A stretch of 64,000 nt of DNA from Nitrobacter sp051912485. GTDB lineage: Bacteria > Pseudomonadota > Alphaproteobacteria > Rhizobiales > Xanthobacteraceae. The DNA is taken from positions 496,001-560,000 of the forward strand of contig NZ_CP196822.1 in the NCBI RefSeq assembly GCF_051912485.1, written 5' to 3'. A program made the position numbers and the translations under genes. The notes under the pieces are model-generated. The model worked only from the letters and a program-made list of their open reading frames with translations. It was not told where the DNA came from and did not search any database. Below, in pieces: positions 36,406 through 43,978 of this stretch (the stretch's first letter is position 1; the number at the start of each line of letters is the position of its first letter).

Positions 36406-36528
36406 CGCCGGCCATCAGTGGACGAATCAAAGGCGGAATGATGACTAAGAAGAGCAGTGAACGCCCACGGTCCGAGCCTGAAATTATCCTGCCAGGTAAT
36501 CAGCCCGATTCTGGCATCTGGGCCTCTA

Positions 36529-37367
36529 GGGTCCGGACTCATAACCAGTAACTGACAGCCGCAGCGATGCAGACGGCTGCGAGGAAATTGATTGCGAGAC
36601 GATCGTATCTGGTGGCGATGCGACGGAAGTCCTTCAGGCGACAGAACATGCGCTCGATGGCGTTGCGGCTTCGATAGAGGACGGGCGAGAAGCAATTCTT
36701 CCAGCCTCGGTTCGCCTTGGGCGGGATGTTCGGCATCGCACCCTTTCCCTCGACCTGTCGGCGGATGGCATCGCTGTCATAACCCTTATCGCCGTGCAGG
36801 ATCGCGGAACGTGGCATTTCTTCGAGCAGAACCGCTCCAGCGGTGCAATCGGCTATCTGACCCCCGGTCAGCAAGAACGCGACGGGACGACACTCGGCGT
36901 CGGTCAGAGCATGGATCTTCGTGGTCCGCCCGCCGCGCGATCGGCCGATGGCCTGCTGATGTTCCCCCCTTTGCCGCCAGATGCGCATCGATGCGCCTTC
37001 ACGGCCGAGCTATCGATCAGGACCTGCGCAGGAGGTCCGCCGGCCGTTGCGAGTGCCTGGAATATGTCTGCCCATACACCCTTCGCTGCCCAGCGGACGA
37101 AGCGATTGTAGAGTGTTTTGCGCGGACCATAGACCTCCGGCGCATCGATCCAGCGCCCACCGGACTTCAGCACCTGGATGATGCCGCTGATGATCCGCCG
37201 ATCATCGACCCGTGGCTTGCCGCGCGTATCGTTAGGCAGAAGCGGCTTGAGCCGAGCGAACTGATCCTTCGTTAGCCAAAAGTAATCGCGACTCATGAGG
37301 GGCCTCCTGTCGGAGACCGTGAATCATAAACTCAGCGCGGAAGGAATAATTTTATGGGTCCCGACCC
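36529..37367 (-). mobile_element. IS5-family (IS427-type) element, apparently complete
   Basis: 839 bp with terminal repeats GGGTCCGGACTCATAA and (inverted) GGGTCGGGACCCATAA, flanked by TA on both sides, a short duplication usual for this group. Two overlapping frames encode the transposase. Confidence 0.85.
36539..37296 (-). CDS. IS5-family transposase expressed by frameshift
   Basis: The first frame (37296-36904) starts MSRDYFWLTKDQFARLKPLL and includes the catalytic Asp in QVLIDSSAVKAHR. The second (36988-36539) has GRSRGGRTTKIHALTDAECR, HGDKGYDSDAIR (Asp) and SRNAIERMFCRLKDFRRIAT (Glu region). The frames overlap at the slippery AAAGGGGGG (minus strand, 36964-36972), the usual programmed frameshift site of IS427 elements. 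All catalytic residues are present, so it is likely functional. Confidence 0.88.
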
Positions 37368-37584
37368 TAAGACGACACACGGAACTCACCGTATCTATGT
37401 CACAAGGCTTGGCCCATTCGGGATCAACCTTTTTGCTGCGGCAATAATCGGCGCAATTTTTATGCTAGCCGTCGTTCTTCTGCTTGGCTTCTTTTTGATC
37501 TGGATACTCCCTTTAATAGTGACATTGATCATCATTGCGGTCGTGATCCGTTTCGCGCGTCGAATTTTCACCGACAATAAGTAA
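37354..37584 (+). CDS. Small membrane protein whose start lies in the IS5 terminus
   Basis: 76 residues. A polar N-terminus is followed by two long hydrophobic segments (about 24-46 and 47-66), then a basic end ARRIFTDNK. The ATG and the first codons (MGPDP) are within the IS5 right terminal repeat, as is AAGGAA 8 bases upstream. The IS therefore supplies the translation start; the native start is lost or this is a new fusion. Function unknown. Confidence 0.7.
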   Translation: MGPDPKTTHGTHRIYVTRLGPFGINLFAAAIIGAIFMLAVVLLLGFFLIWILPLIVTLIIIAVVIRFARRIFTDNK

Positions 37585-37741
37585 CCGCATAAGGCGGCTG
37601 TGCCTAGCGCATATCAAATCCGACGTCAGAATGCTGGCAAGCCTTGCGGCAGATCGCGATCATCGACATCATACGCAAAAAATGCAGAAAGAATTTCAGG
37701 AAGCGTGCACGGTTGAGCATACAATCGGCGTGCGGACGCAT

Positions 37742-37900
37742 CATCGGGATAGTGCAGATAGTTTGTGGAAGTGAACGACGTCGAAATCGTCGAGACGCTT
37801 GACGACCTCGTCCAACATCGTGACGTGATAAGGCATCATGTCGCGAACCGCCGGATCGAGACACAAAACTACGAAGCTGAGGACCGCCGTCGTTGCAGCT
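37742..37900 (-). pseudogene. Glycosyltransferase family 4-like fragment
   Basis: The minus strand reads LDPAVRDMMPYHVTMLDEVV and KRLDDFDVVHFHK, then a stop at 37742. This resembles the N-terminal region of GT4 enzymes (DEFDILHFH type). Only about 50 codons remain. It lies directly downstream of the phosphorylase gene on the same strand. Confidence 0.5.
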
Positions 37901-37908
37901 ACCGGACC

Positions 37909-38775
37909 TTATCGATCACGTGAGGGATTTTCCGGCCGTGCGCGTTTTTCTGTTCCATCGTGAGCGCCGACCCAGGCTGCGGTCACTGCTCGAACGAGAC
38001 TGAGCGACCCGGTCGCGCCATTGAACTCGCCTTTTTCGAAGTCGCCGGCCTGCCCCATCTGATTGGTAACGTGAGCGAAGCAAACCACATCTTTCTCGCG
38101 CGCTGTCGCAAATGCATAAAGTGCCGCAGCCTCCATTTCGACGGCTAAAATTCCCTCAGCTCGTGCTGCTGCGATCTGTTCGGTAGTCTCTCGGTACGGA
38201 GCGTCAGTTGTCCATGTCGCGCCTCGGTGTACCGGTTCGCCGATATGGGCGAGGCCGCCTTCAATTATTGCGATAAGCGCGGGATCGGCCGTCGCATAGT
38301 CGTTGTTTGCTGGCAGATAGTGATAGCTCGTTCCTTCATCCCGAAGCGCGCGATCGATCAGAATGAAATATGGCGGCGGCCGAATTGCAGCGATCTGGCC
38401 CGACGATGTGATGCTAATCAGCAGCTGACAGCCCGCGGCGAACATCTGCTCGGCCAACAAAACGGCATATGCTGAGCCTACAGCGCAGCCAATAATTCCG
38501 AGCTTTCGCCCGCTCTGGCTGAAGGTGAACATCTCGCTATGATAGCAAGCCCATGCCTCAAACGGCTCGGCAAGGCCCCTTGCTCGAAGGTGGCGGAGTA
38601 TGTCCCCGTCTGGATCGAGAATACAAACATCCGGCACCGCCAGATCGGGGATAGTCTTCTGGCGCCGCGCCTCGCGCAGTAGATTTTCTGGCGTGAAGAA
38701 TGAAGGCGCCTGATGATGCTTGCCACGTATGATTGGTGGGAGCGGATGGGAGGAAAGACCGCTACTCTTATTCAC
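37909..38775 (-). CDS. Nucleoside phosphorylase (PNP/UDP family)
   Basis: 288 residues from the GTG at 38775. GIIGCAVGSAYAVLLAEQMF (phosphate-binding region), ISITSSGQI and ILAVEMEAAALYAFA (the nucleoside-binding ExEAAAL motif) are clear. It would cleave nucleosides or related compounds with phosphate; the substrate is unknown. The GTG overlaps the upstream methyltransferase stop (TAGTG), so the two are translationally coupled. A paralogue fragment lies at 40973-41170. Confidence 0.87.
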   Translation of the reverse strand: MNKSSGLSSHPLPPIIRGKHHQAPSFFTPENLLREARRQKTIPDLAVPDVCILDPDGDILRHLRARGLAEPFEAWACYHSEMFTFSQSGRKLGIIGCAVGSAYAVLLAEQMFAAGCQLLISITSSGQIAAIRPPPYFILIDRALRDEGTSYHYLPANNDYATADPALIAIIEGGLAHIGEPVHRGATWTTDAPYRETTEQIAAARAEGILAVEMEAAALYAFATAREKDVVCFAHVTNQMGQAGDFEKGEFNGATGSLSLVRAVTAAWVGAHDGTEKRARPENPSRDR

Positions 38776-39407
38776 TATGAATCTCGCCGAAAGATATTGA
38801 ACTGAAACGCCTGAACTGATCCCCACGGTGTTCCGTGAGAATGCTTGCGGGTTTCGCGATGGACGAATGAGGGCCCGAGCGTCTGGCCGAGGCTATCCGC
38901 GTTATGACGCTGCACCAGCAAACCGCTGCAATTCTCGGGACCATCGGGCGCAAATGTAGCGATGATCACATGCCCGCCGACAACGAGGGCGCGTTTCAAG
39001 CGATCCACGTACGCGCGCCGGTCGGTTTCTGTAACCAAAAAATGGAACGCGGCGCGGTCATGCCATACGTGATAGGTTCGGGCCGGCGTCCAGGTGGTGG
39101 CGTCGGCTACAAGCCATTCCACCCTCTCGCCAAGTTTGCCTAACCGCTTGTTGGTTATATCAATGGCAACGACAGAAAGATCGAGAACCGTCACATCCTC
39201 AAAGCCGCGCGCCAGCAAACTATCCACGAGATTGGAAGCGCCGCCACCGACGTCGATGACGGATGCTTTAGGGCCGCCATACTGGACAATAAGCCCTAAC
39301 GATGGCTCTGGATTTTCCTGAAACCAACTTACAGAAGTCTCTGACTTCGTCGAATACACAGTATCCCAGTGCTGCTGGCGGTTTTCAAGCTCGTTGATCA
39401 CTGACAC
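38775..39407 (-). CDS. Class I SAM-dependent methyltransferase
   Basis: 210 residues. The N-terminal HWDTVYSTKSETSVSWFQEN is typical of small-molecule methyltransferases of the tellurite-resistance/thiopurine type. Motif I is SVIDVGGGASNLVDSLLARG; VTVLDLS and WLVADATTW follow. C-terminal HGTPWGSVQAFQFNIFRR. First gene of a two-gene unit with the nucleoside phosphorylase. The substrate is unknown; the coupling hints at a shared nucleoside or thio-compound pathway (inference). Confidence 0.88.
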   Translation of the reverse strand: MSVINELENRQQHWDTVYSTKSETSVSWFQENPEPSLGLIVQYGGPKASVIDVGGGASNLVDSLLARGFEDVTVLDLSVVAIDITNKRLGKLGERVEWLVADATTWTPARTYHVWHDRAAFHFLVTETDRRAYVDRLKRALVVGGHVIIATFAPDGPENCSGLLVQRHNADSLGQTLGPSFVHRETRKHSHGTPWGSVQAFQFNIFRRDS

Positions 39408-39976
39408 CTCTCTGTTCTTCTTAGGATAGACAATTTACGTCCCGAGGATCTGTTCACGCGCGTGATCACGATTTCTGCTGTCAAGGCCGTGTTGCCAAAT
39501 CGGGAAACCGGTCTGACTTATGCGGCTAGCAGGTAAACCTGACCGGCGCGCCCAACAAGACATGAAGGTTGCAGTGCTTTGAATGAAAAAGCCAGGCAGG
39601 CGAGCCGGTCCGCCTCCCGGCGGGCTTCCCTGGCGCGTTCAGTCAATGATCTGAACTTCGATGGACTCCCGATGCGGACCCGAATATGACCTATCGGACG
39701 TCGCATGTGGAGCACCGCGATGCCCCGTACCTCATAGATTTGGCGACCGAATGGCGGCGCGGCGCAGAAGGGCCAAGGCCCATAACGGCTATGCTCGCGA
39801 GACCTTCAGGCAGCCCCGAGATCAAGGTCGGATGCGACATGTATGCTGCGTTCGGCCATCGGTCGAGGAATGCTGTCGCCAAACTGCTCGCGTGCCTTTG
39901 TCGGGATGCCAGCCTTGGCTGATATGTCCTGCGGTCCGCATGCCAGTTCCTCGTCCGCAGAACGACATCACGCTGC
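39408..39976. other. No clear gene
   Basis: Short readable stretches exist (for example SLTERAREARREADRLAC on the minus strand, about 39518-39670) but none has a good start or recognisable family. Probably fragments downstream of the broken methylase. Confidence 0.4.
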
Positions 39977-40803
39977 TCATTGGGCGCCTCCGGCGGCTTC
40001 CGGCCGCTCAGCGGTCGCATCACTGCGTTCGGTAGCCATCTGCGTAAACGTCTTACCTGTTTGCTGAAGGACTGGATCGGCCTTCAAAAACCGAGCCAAG
40101 CGGGTCAGGATCACATCGCAATAGATTGGATCGAGCTCGACCCCGTAGCCGATCCGACGGGTTTTCGCGGCCGCGACCAGGGTCGATCCGGATCCGGCAA
40201 AACAATCGAGTACGGCGCCCTTGGGCTGTGAGGCGTCCAAATCGCGTCCGCAATCATCGCGACCGGCTTCACGGTGGGATGCATGGCGAGATCGGCATCG
40301 CGGGTCACCCCGAACGAGGTCGCGCCGGCATAGGTCCAGACGTTGGAGCGCGCGCGCCCATAGCGGCCCAGTTGAATGTTGTTGATATGGGCGGATGTCC
40401 CTGCCTTGAAGACATAGACGAATTCATGCTGCGACCGATAAAGCGAGCCCATCCCGGCGTTTGTCTTGGCCCAGACGCAGATGTTCTTCAGCTCGGAATA
40501 GACGGCTTCGCCAGCCTCCTGGATCTCGAGGGCATGTCGCCAATCCATGCACAAATAGTGCAGGGACCCGTCCAAGGAATAATCGGCCAGGTTCCGGAGC
40601 GCCGCGGTTAGGAACGCCACAAATTCACGCCGGGTCATCTCGCCAGAGGCCTGCACGAATTCGCGATGCTGGTTCTTGCCAAGCCCGGAGACATGCCCGT
40701 CGATCGCGACGTTATAGGGCGGGTCGGCAAAGACCATTTGCGCGCGAGCATTGCCCATCAGCGCCGCGAAGGTCTCGGGCTTGTGTAAACCGGCGCTGAA
40801 CAA
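39977..40803 (-). pseudogene. DNA methylase (N4/N6 type), frameshifted and MITE-truncated
   Basis: The first frame begins inside the MITE and reads KPETFAALMGNARAQMVFAD, then the catalytic DPPYNV, then HPTVKPVAMIADAI. A one-base frameshift near 40240 moves to the next frame, LDCFAGSGSTLVAAAKTRR (SAM-binding FxGxG) and GVELDPIYCDVILTR. The N-terminus upstream of KPETF is missing, replaced by MITE copy 5. It probably came from a prophage or ParB-linked methylase. Inactive as it stands. Confidence 0.82.
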
Positions 40804-40972
40804 AGCCCCTTGAAGCTACAGCGGTAACTTCTTGTGACAAGTAACGGAATCTACGTCGGAGTGGGGTCACGGTCGGCGCCGATCGTGACCCCATTCCGAT
40901 CGGCGTTTTTCGATTGTCTTTATGGCGTTACTGCCGGCACCTGCAGTGATCTGACCCCTGTGCCGATTCACA
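40784..40972 (+). repeat. 189-bp MITE, copy 5 (subtype A)
   Basis: TGTAAACCGGCGCTGAAC to GTGCCGATTCACA, complete. Its left side adjoins the methylase fragment and its right side a nucleoside-phosphorylase fragment: two unrelated genes and no target duplication (GCTTG versus GTGGT). Confidence 0.92.
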
Positions 40973-41170
40973 GTGGTGTCCTGGCCGTCGAGATGGAGGC
41001 GGCTGCTCTGTACGCCTTCGGCCGCCGCCAAAAGAGCGCGCGTCTTGTGCGTCGCCCACGTCACCAATACGATGGGACTAGCAGACCAAGACTTTGAAAA
41101 AGGTGAAGCGGACGGAACTGCGGACGCTTTGCGTCTTCTTGAGGCGCTGATCAAATCATCTTCTGGTTAG
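40973..41170 (+). pseudogene. Nucleoside phosphorylase C-terminal fragment
   Basis: GVLAVEMEAAALYAFG in one frame, then after a frameshift ARVLCVAHVTNTMGLADQDF and EKGEADGTADALRLLEAL. This is clearly a paralogue of the C-terminus of the gene at 37909-38775 (AEGILAVEMEAAALYAFA). N-terminus removed at the MITE. Confidence 0.85.
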
Positions 41171-41349
41171 TACCTTGCATTCGCATCATCCGAACACCCA
41201 CTAGGCCGTCCATCCGCTGTGGCTAGAAATCATTCCGGTCACCTGAATTTGATATGCCCGCGGCCTTGGGCTCTAACCACTGGCACAATCATTCAACCAG
41301 TGTTCACATGCCCCCTGCTAGTTGACCTTCCAAAGTTATGGAGGGTTCA

Positions 41350-41637
41350 ATGCGTAAAATAACCTTTGCCCTTATGGGATTGTCGGCTCTTGGTATCGTT
41401 GCTGCAACCTCAACCACGGCAGGCGCCATGCCGATCTCGTCGCCTGGCATTGCTTCGACGAACGCAGAGCAAGTCCGTTACGTCTGTAACGAATGGGGAC
41501 GCTGCTGGTGGCGGCCGAACCAACGATATTATGGCTATTACGATTACGCACCCAGGTACTACGCCCCCCGCTACTATGGTCTGCGCTTCTATGGCGGATA
41601 CGGTGGCTGGCATCGCGGGTGGGGCTACCGCTGGTAA
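41350..41637 (+). CDS. Secreted Tyr/Gly-rich protein with CNEWGRCWW motif
   Basis: 95 residues. Signal peptide (about 1-26, ending TTAGA), then QVRYVCNEWGRCWWRPN and a Tyr/Gly/Arg-rich tail (YYDYAPRYYAPRYYG, GGYGGWHRGWGYRW). GGAGGG lies 5 bases before the ATG at 41350, deciding against the ATG at 41338. A close relative is at 59653-59949. The two cysteines may form a disulphide; probably extracellular. Function unknown. Confidence 0.87.
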   Translation: MRKITFALMGLSALGIVAATSTTAGAMPISSPGIASTNAEQVRYVCNEWGRCWWRPNQRYYGYYDYAPRYYAPRYYGLRFYGGYGGWHRGWGYRW

Positions 41638-41812
41638 CTACCACTCGCTGTGAACGACTCACGCGGACGCGACCGGCGAGTCGTCACGGCTGCGTGTTCG
41701 TATCAGTAAGCTGTCGTCACCGCGACAAAGCTGATCGGACTCGGGCGCGTCGATTCTTGACAGGCGAATGCGCTGCCCGTGAATTTCGAGCGTGTCGCCG
41801 TCAATGACGGAT

Positions 41813-41834
41813 GCCTGCCCAGTCAGGCTTTTTT
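41813..41834 (+). terminator. Weak terminator-like hairpin
   Basis: GCCTG, loop CCCAGT, CAGGC followed by six Ts. It lies 176 bases downstream of the secreted-protein gene. Confidence 0.45.
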
Positions 41835-41905
41835 GCGAGAGCGGTCGTGGCCAGCATCGATGCGAGGGCGGCTAGGAGCAGTCGTGCCATCGGGCGATGA
41901 TCAGG

Positions 41906-42200
41906 CCGCCCGGGTGCGGAATACCACGACCACAAACTGCGCCATCGCCAACACCACGACCAACGATCCGATGAAGCGCTGCGATATAGACCTTGCCGCC
42001 CACAAGCACGAGGGCTATTCCGCTTGGAAATAGAATGCTGCCGAGAATGTGAAGCCAGCCTTGAATCCGGGCCAGCGTCATTCGGCCTGCGGCCGGAAAC
42101 ACCCGGTAATAGAGGCCAAACAGAAACAGCAGTACGCCGCCGACCAGGTTGAGGTGGGCATGTGCCGGCGCAAGGACAAAGTTCTGCTGAATGGCGGCAA
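41906..42200 (-). pseudogene. Membrane protein relic (HAHLNL type), truncated and frameshifted
   Basis: FVLAPAHAHLNLVGGVLLFL, LYYRVFPAAGRMTLARIQGW and GSILFPSGIALVLVGGK: the histidine-rich first helix and following helices of a small haem-copper-oxidase-like membrane protein family. The frame shifts near 41990 to RFIGSLVVVLAMAQFVVVVF and stop. The N-terminus is replaced at about 42200 by the end of the upstream gene. Confidence 0.65.
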
Positions 42201-42428
42201 GTCTTTCGGCCGATCCGGATAAATGAACTCTTCGCCGCGAAGCCATCGCCCGTCGAAGCGGTCCCAAAACTGAATCGCGTCTAGCTGCACCGCGAACTCA
42301 TACACACACCACGATCCGTCGCGTTGAATCCGCTCGCCTGCGGGATATCGGCGTTCCGGGTTATTTATGGAAACTCGTCGCGAGAGATCAATCACCATGA
42401 CCGGATGAAATGGGGCTATGGTGATCAT
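42201..42428 (-). pseudogene. Small hypothetical gene, C-terminally fused to the relic
   Basis: Starts MITIAPFHPVMVIDLSRRV and contains NPERRYPAGERIQRDGSWCV and LDAIQFWDRFDGRWLRGEEF, a natural-looking short soluble protein. It runs out of its own sequence near YPDRPKDLP (about 42200). Its ATG overlaps the upstream SANT-like stop (TAATG), suggesting coupling. Confidence 0.55.
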
Positions 42429-42604
42429 TACTGCATACTGAGAGAAACACCGATGGTATGTGCCTTGGCTGCCGTTGCGCCTGGTGTTCGCTTCAACGTC
42501 TTTGCAATCTTCGCGACACCGGCCTTTTGCTTCGCGAGCGCCTTGAGAGTGCGAACGTCGTCCTTCGACCACTCGCGGCGAACAGATGTTTTCTTCTTGG
42601 GCAA
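42428..42604 (-). CDS. SANT/Myb-like 58-aa protein (TTG start)
   Basis: 58 residues from a TTG with AAGGAG 8 bases upstream: PKKKTSVRREWSKDDVRTLK, ALAKQKAGVAKIAKTLKRTP, GATAAKAHTIGVSLSMQ. Trp plus two amphipathic helices and a 'KRTPGATAAKA' third helix fit a Myb/SANT or small homeodomain-like fold. Highly basic, so nucleic-acid binding is plausible. Relatives at 25403 and 59339; the latter has exactly the same length less one base. Confidence 0.78.
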   Translation of the reverse strand: MPKKKTSVRREWSKDDVRTLKALAKQKAGVAKIAKTLKRTPGATAAKAHTIGVSLSMQ

Positions 42605-42843
42605 ATCTTCACTCCTTCAATCGTGAACGCGCGGTTTAACAGATCGCGCGTTGTGCACAAGCCAACGACGAATGTCTCGCGCGAGACAGTTGACGAGGAT
42701 AGCGATTCCTCAAGTACGACATGATAGGACCGCGATCTCTTACACCGATATTCACCGCCGCCGCGTTGGTGAAAGTCCTTCCGCTGCATCATGGAACGCC
42801 GCCGCTGTTAGCTTCTTCAATGTGGAGAGGGAATGACGACGGC

Positions 42844-43020
42844 ATGAAGGCCAAGCAAATACGGCACCGCCTGACGCAACTGTCACGCGGGTGTGTGGAT
42901 AAGGTGACACGCGACTACTTGACCGGTCACGTTGATGGTTATGCCGGTGCGGTGTATGTGCATGACGTATCGGTCGACGCGATGGCGAAAGCTGTAGAGC
43001 GCATTATCTTTGACCTTTAG
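42844..43020 (+). CDS. Hypothetical 58-aa protein
   Basis: MKAKQIRHRLTQLSRGCVDK, then DYLTGHVDGYAGAVYVHDV and DAMAKAVERIIFDL. Balanced, soluble. GAGAGGGAA occurs about 10 bases upstream. No family recognised. Convergent with the next gene. Confidence 0.55.
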   Translation: MKAKQIRHRLTQLSRGCVDKVTRDYLTGHVDGYAGAVYVHDVSVDAMAKAVERIIFDL

Positions 43021-43058
43021 CGCGTCGAAATGATTGAGGCGGTGTCATTTGCCGATAT

Positions 43059-43256
43059 TTAGTCTGGCCTTGGCACCAAGCGGCCGTCTTTAATCTGATA
43101 GGAGACCGAAATGTCATCCGAGTCTTCGGCGCACTTTTCCCATTTTTGTGCTTCCGCGAGCCAGTAGTCACGCCGCTTAATATCAGTCTCAGCTTTCTCA
43201 CGACACACCGCAGCTTCAGCGCGGCACGCAATGTAGTGATTCATCTTCGCGGTCAT
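43059..43256 (-). CDS. Hypothetical 65-aa protein
   Basis: MTAKMNHYIACRAEAAVCRE and KAETDIKRRDYWLAEAQKWE form a long charged helix, followed by SYQIKDGRLVPRPD. Short Bradyrhizobium-type helical protein of unknown role. The start could be the second Met (codon 5). Confidence 0.6.
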   Translation of the reverse strand: MTAKMNHYIACRAEAAVCREKAETDIKRRDYWLAEAQKWEKCAEDSDDISVSYQIKDGRLVPRPD

Positions 43257-43261
43257 TTCGG

Positions 43262-43430
43262 AGTTTCCAAGCCCGGCGATACGCTGCGAAGCGCGAGTAT
43301 CTTTGATGAAAAGTTCTCGCCCTTGCTAGGCTGGACCAAGGCGACAACATCAGCCCTGTATGGCAACGTGCCCCAAGGCATCCTCTCACAACGTATCGAA
43401 ATGGTTGAGGCGATTGTTACCCAACGCTAC
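43262..43430 (+). pseudogene. Tyrosine-recombinase/integrase C-terminal fragment
   Basis: SPLLGWTKATTSALYGNVPQ, GILSQRIEMVEAI. The pattern LLGxxxxxTTxxYGNV matches the region of the catalytic tyrosine in phage-type integrases, with Tyr before GNV. The His that usually follows LLG is Trp here. Only about 50 codons remain, with no start. Confidence 0.45.
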
Positions 43431-43479
43431 GCCACGGCGGGTAAAGCACCACCCACAATCGTTTCAATGAGCAGTCTTT

Positions 43480-43767
43480 TTATTTCGGTGGCTGCAATCC
43501 GGGGGACGATAGCCACCGATCCAAATGCGAAGCGGCTTCTGCTCGGAAGGCCCGCTGCAAAAGGAGATCGCGAGCCGTGCCGTGCGGAATCTTTGCAGCC
43601 TCGTCTTTAAAGCGCTGAGCTTCCTCGTTGAGCAGCTCTTGGAAGGTTTTCTCGTGCGGAGAGCGTGGACCGAACCCGACGCATGAATATTTCGCCGTAT
43701 GCGCCAGCTCCTTCCATGAGTGGCAAAATGTCAGCTTCGATATCGTCGTAGACCGCCGGACCGGCAA
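43480..43767 (-). CDS. Small protein with WLSSPGLQPPK terminus
   Basis: The natural-looking part is KTFQELLNEEAQRFKDEAAK, IPHGTARDLLLQRAFRAEAA, SHLDRWLSSPGLQPPK (about 60 residues). The preceding 35 codons may come from another fragment, so the true start is unclear. Related to 14245-14466. Confidence 0.6.
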   Translation of the reverse strand: MPVRRSTTISKLTFCHSWKELAHTAKYSCVGFGPRSPHEKTFQELLNEEAQRFKDEAAKIPHGTARDLLLQRAFRAEAASHLDRWLSSPGLQPPK

Positions 43768-43978
43768 ATCTGCCGCTGAAAATATGCGCGCCTCCTGAGG
43801 GCCATTGTTGCTCTGACCACGGATGTACTGGTAGAGCTGTGGTTTTCGGAGTCCCGCGGTCGATCAGTCAGCACGCGGGATGTTCTAATCTGTCCGCAAC
43901 CGCCACTGAGAAAGTAACGACGACATTGCGAGTCAACAAGCTAATAACGATTGCGGCTGGGCCGAAAGTGCAACGCGA

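Noticed and set aside
39518..39715. 65-codon minus-strand frame downstream of the methylase
   Set aside because: Arg/Ala-rich stretch is readable but no start signal or family; kept only as a note in the unassigned stretch.
40784..40972. The 189-bp element as a bacterial interspersed regulatory repeat or tRNA-like gene
   Set aside because: TGT/ACA ends, the conserved 189-bp length and position at gene breakpoints fit a mobile miniature element better; no tRNA-like arms.
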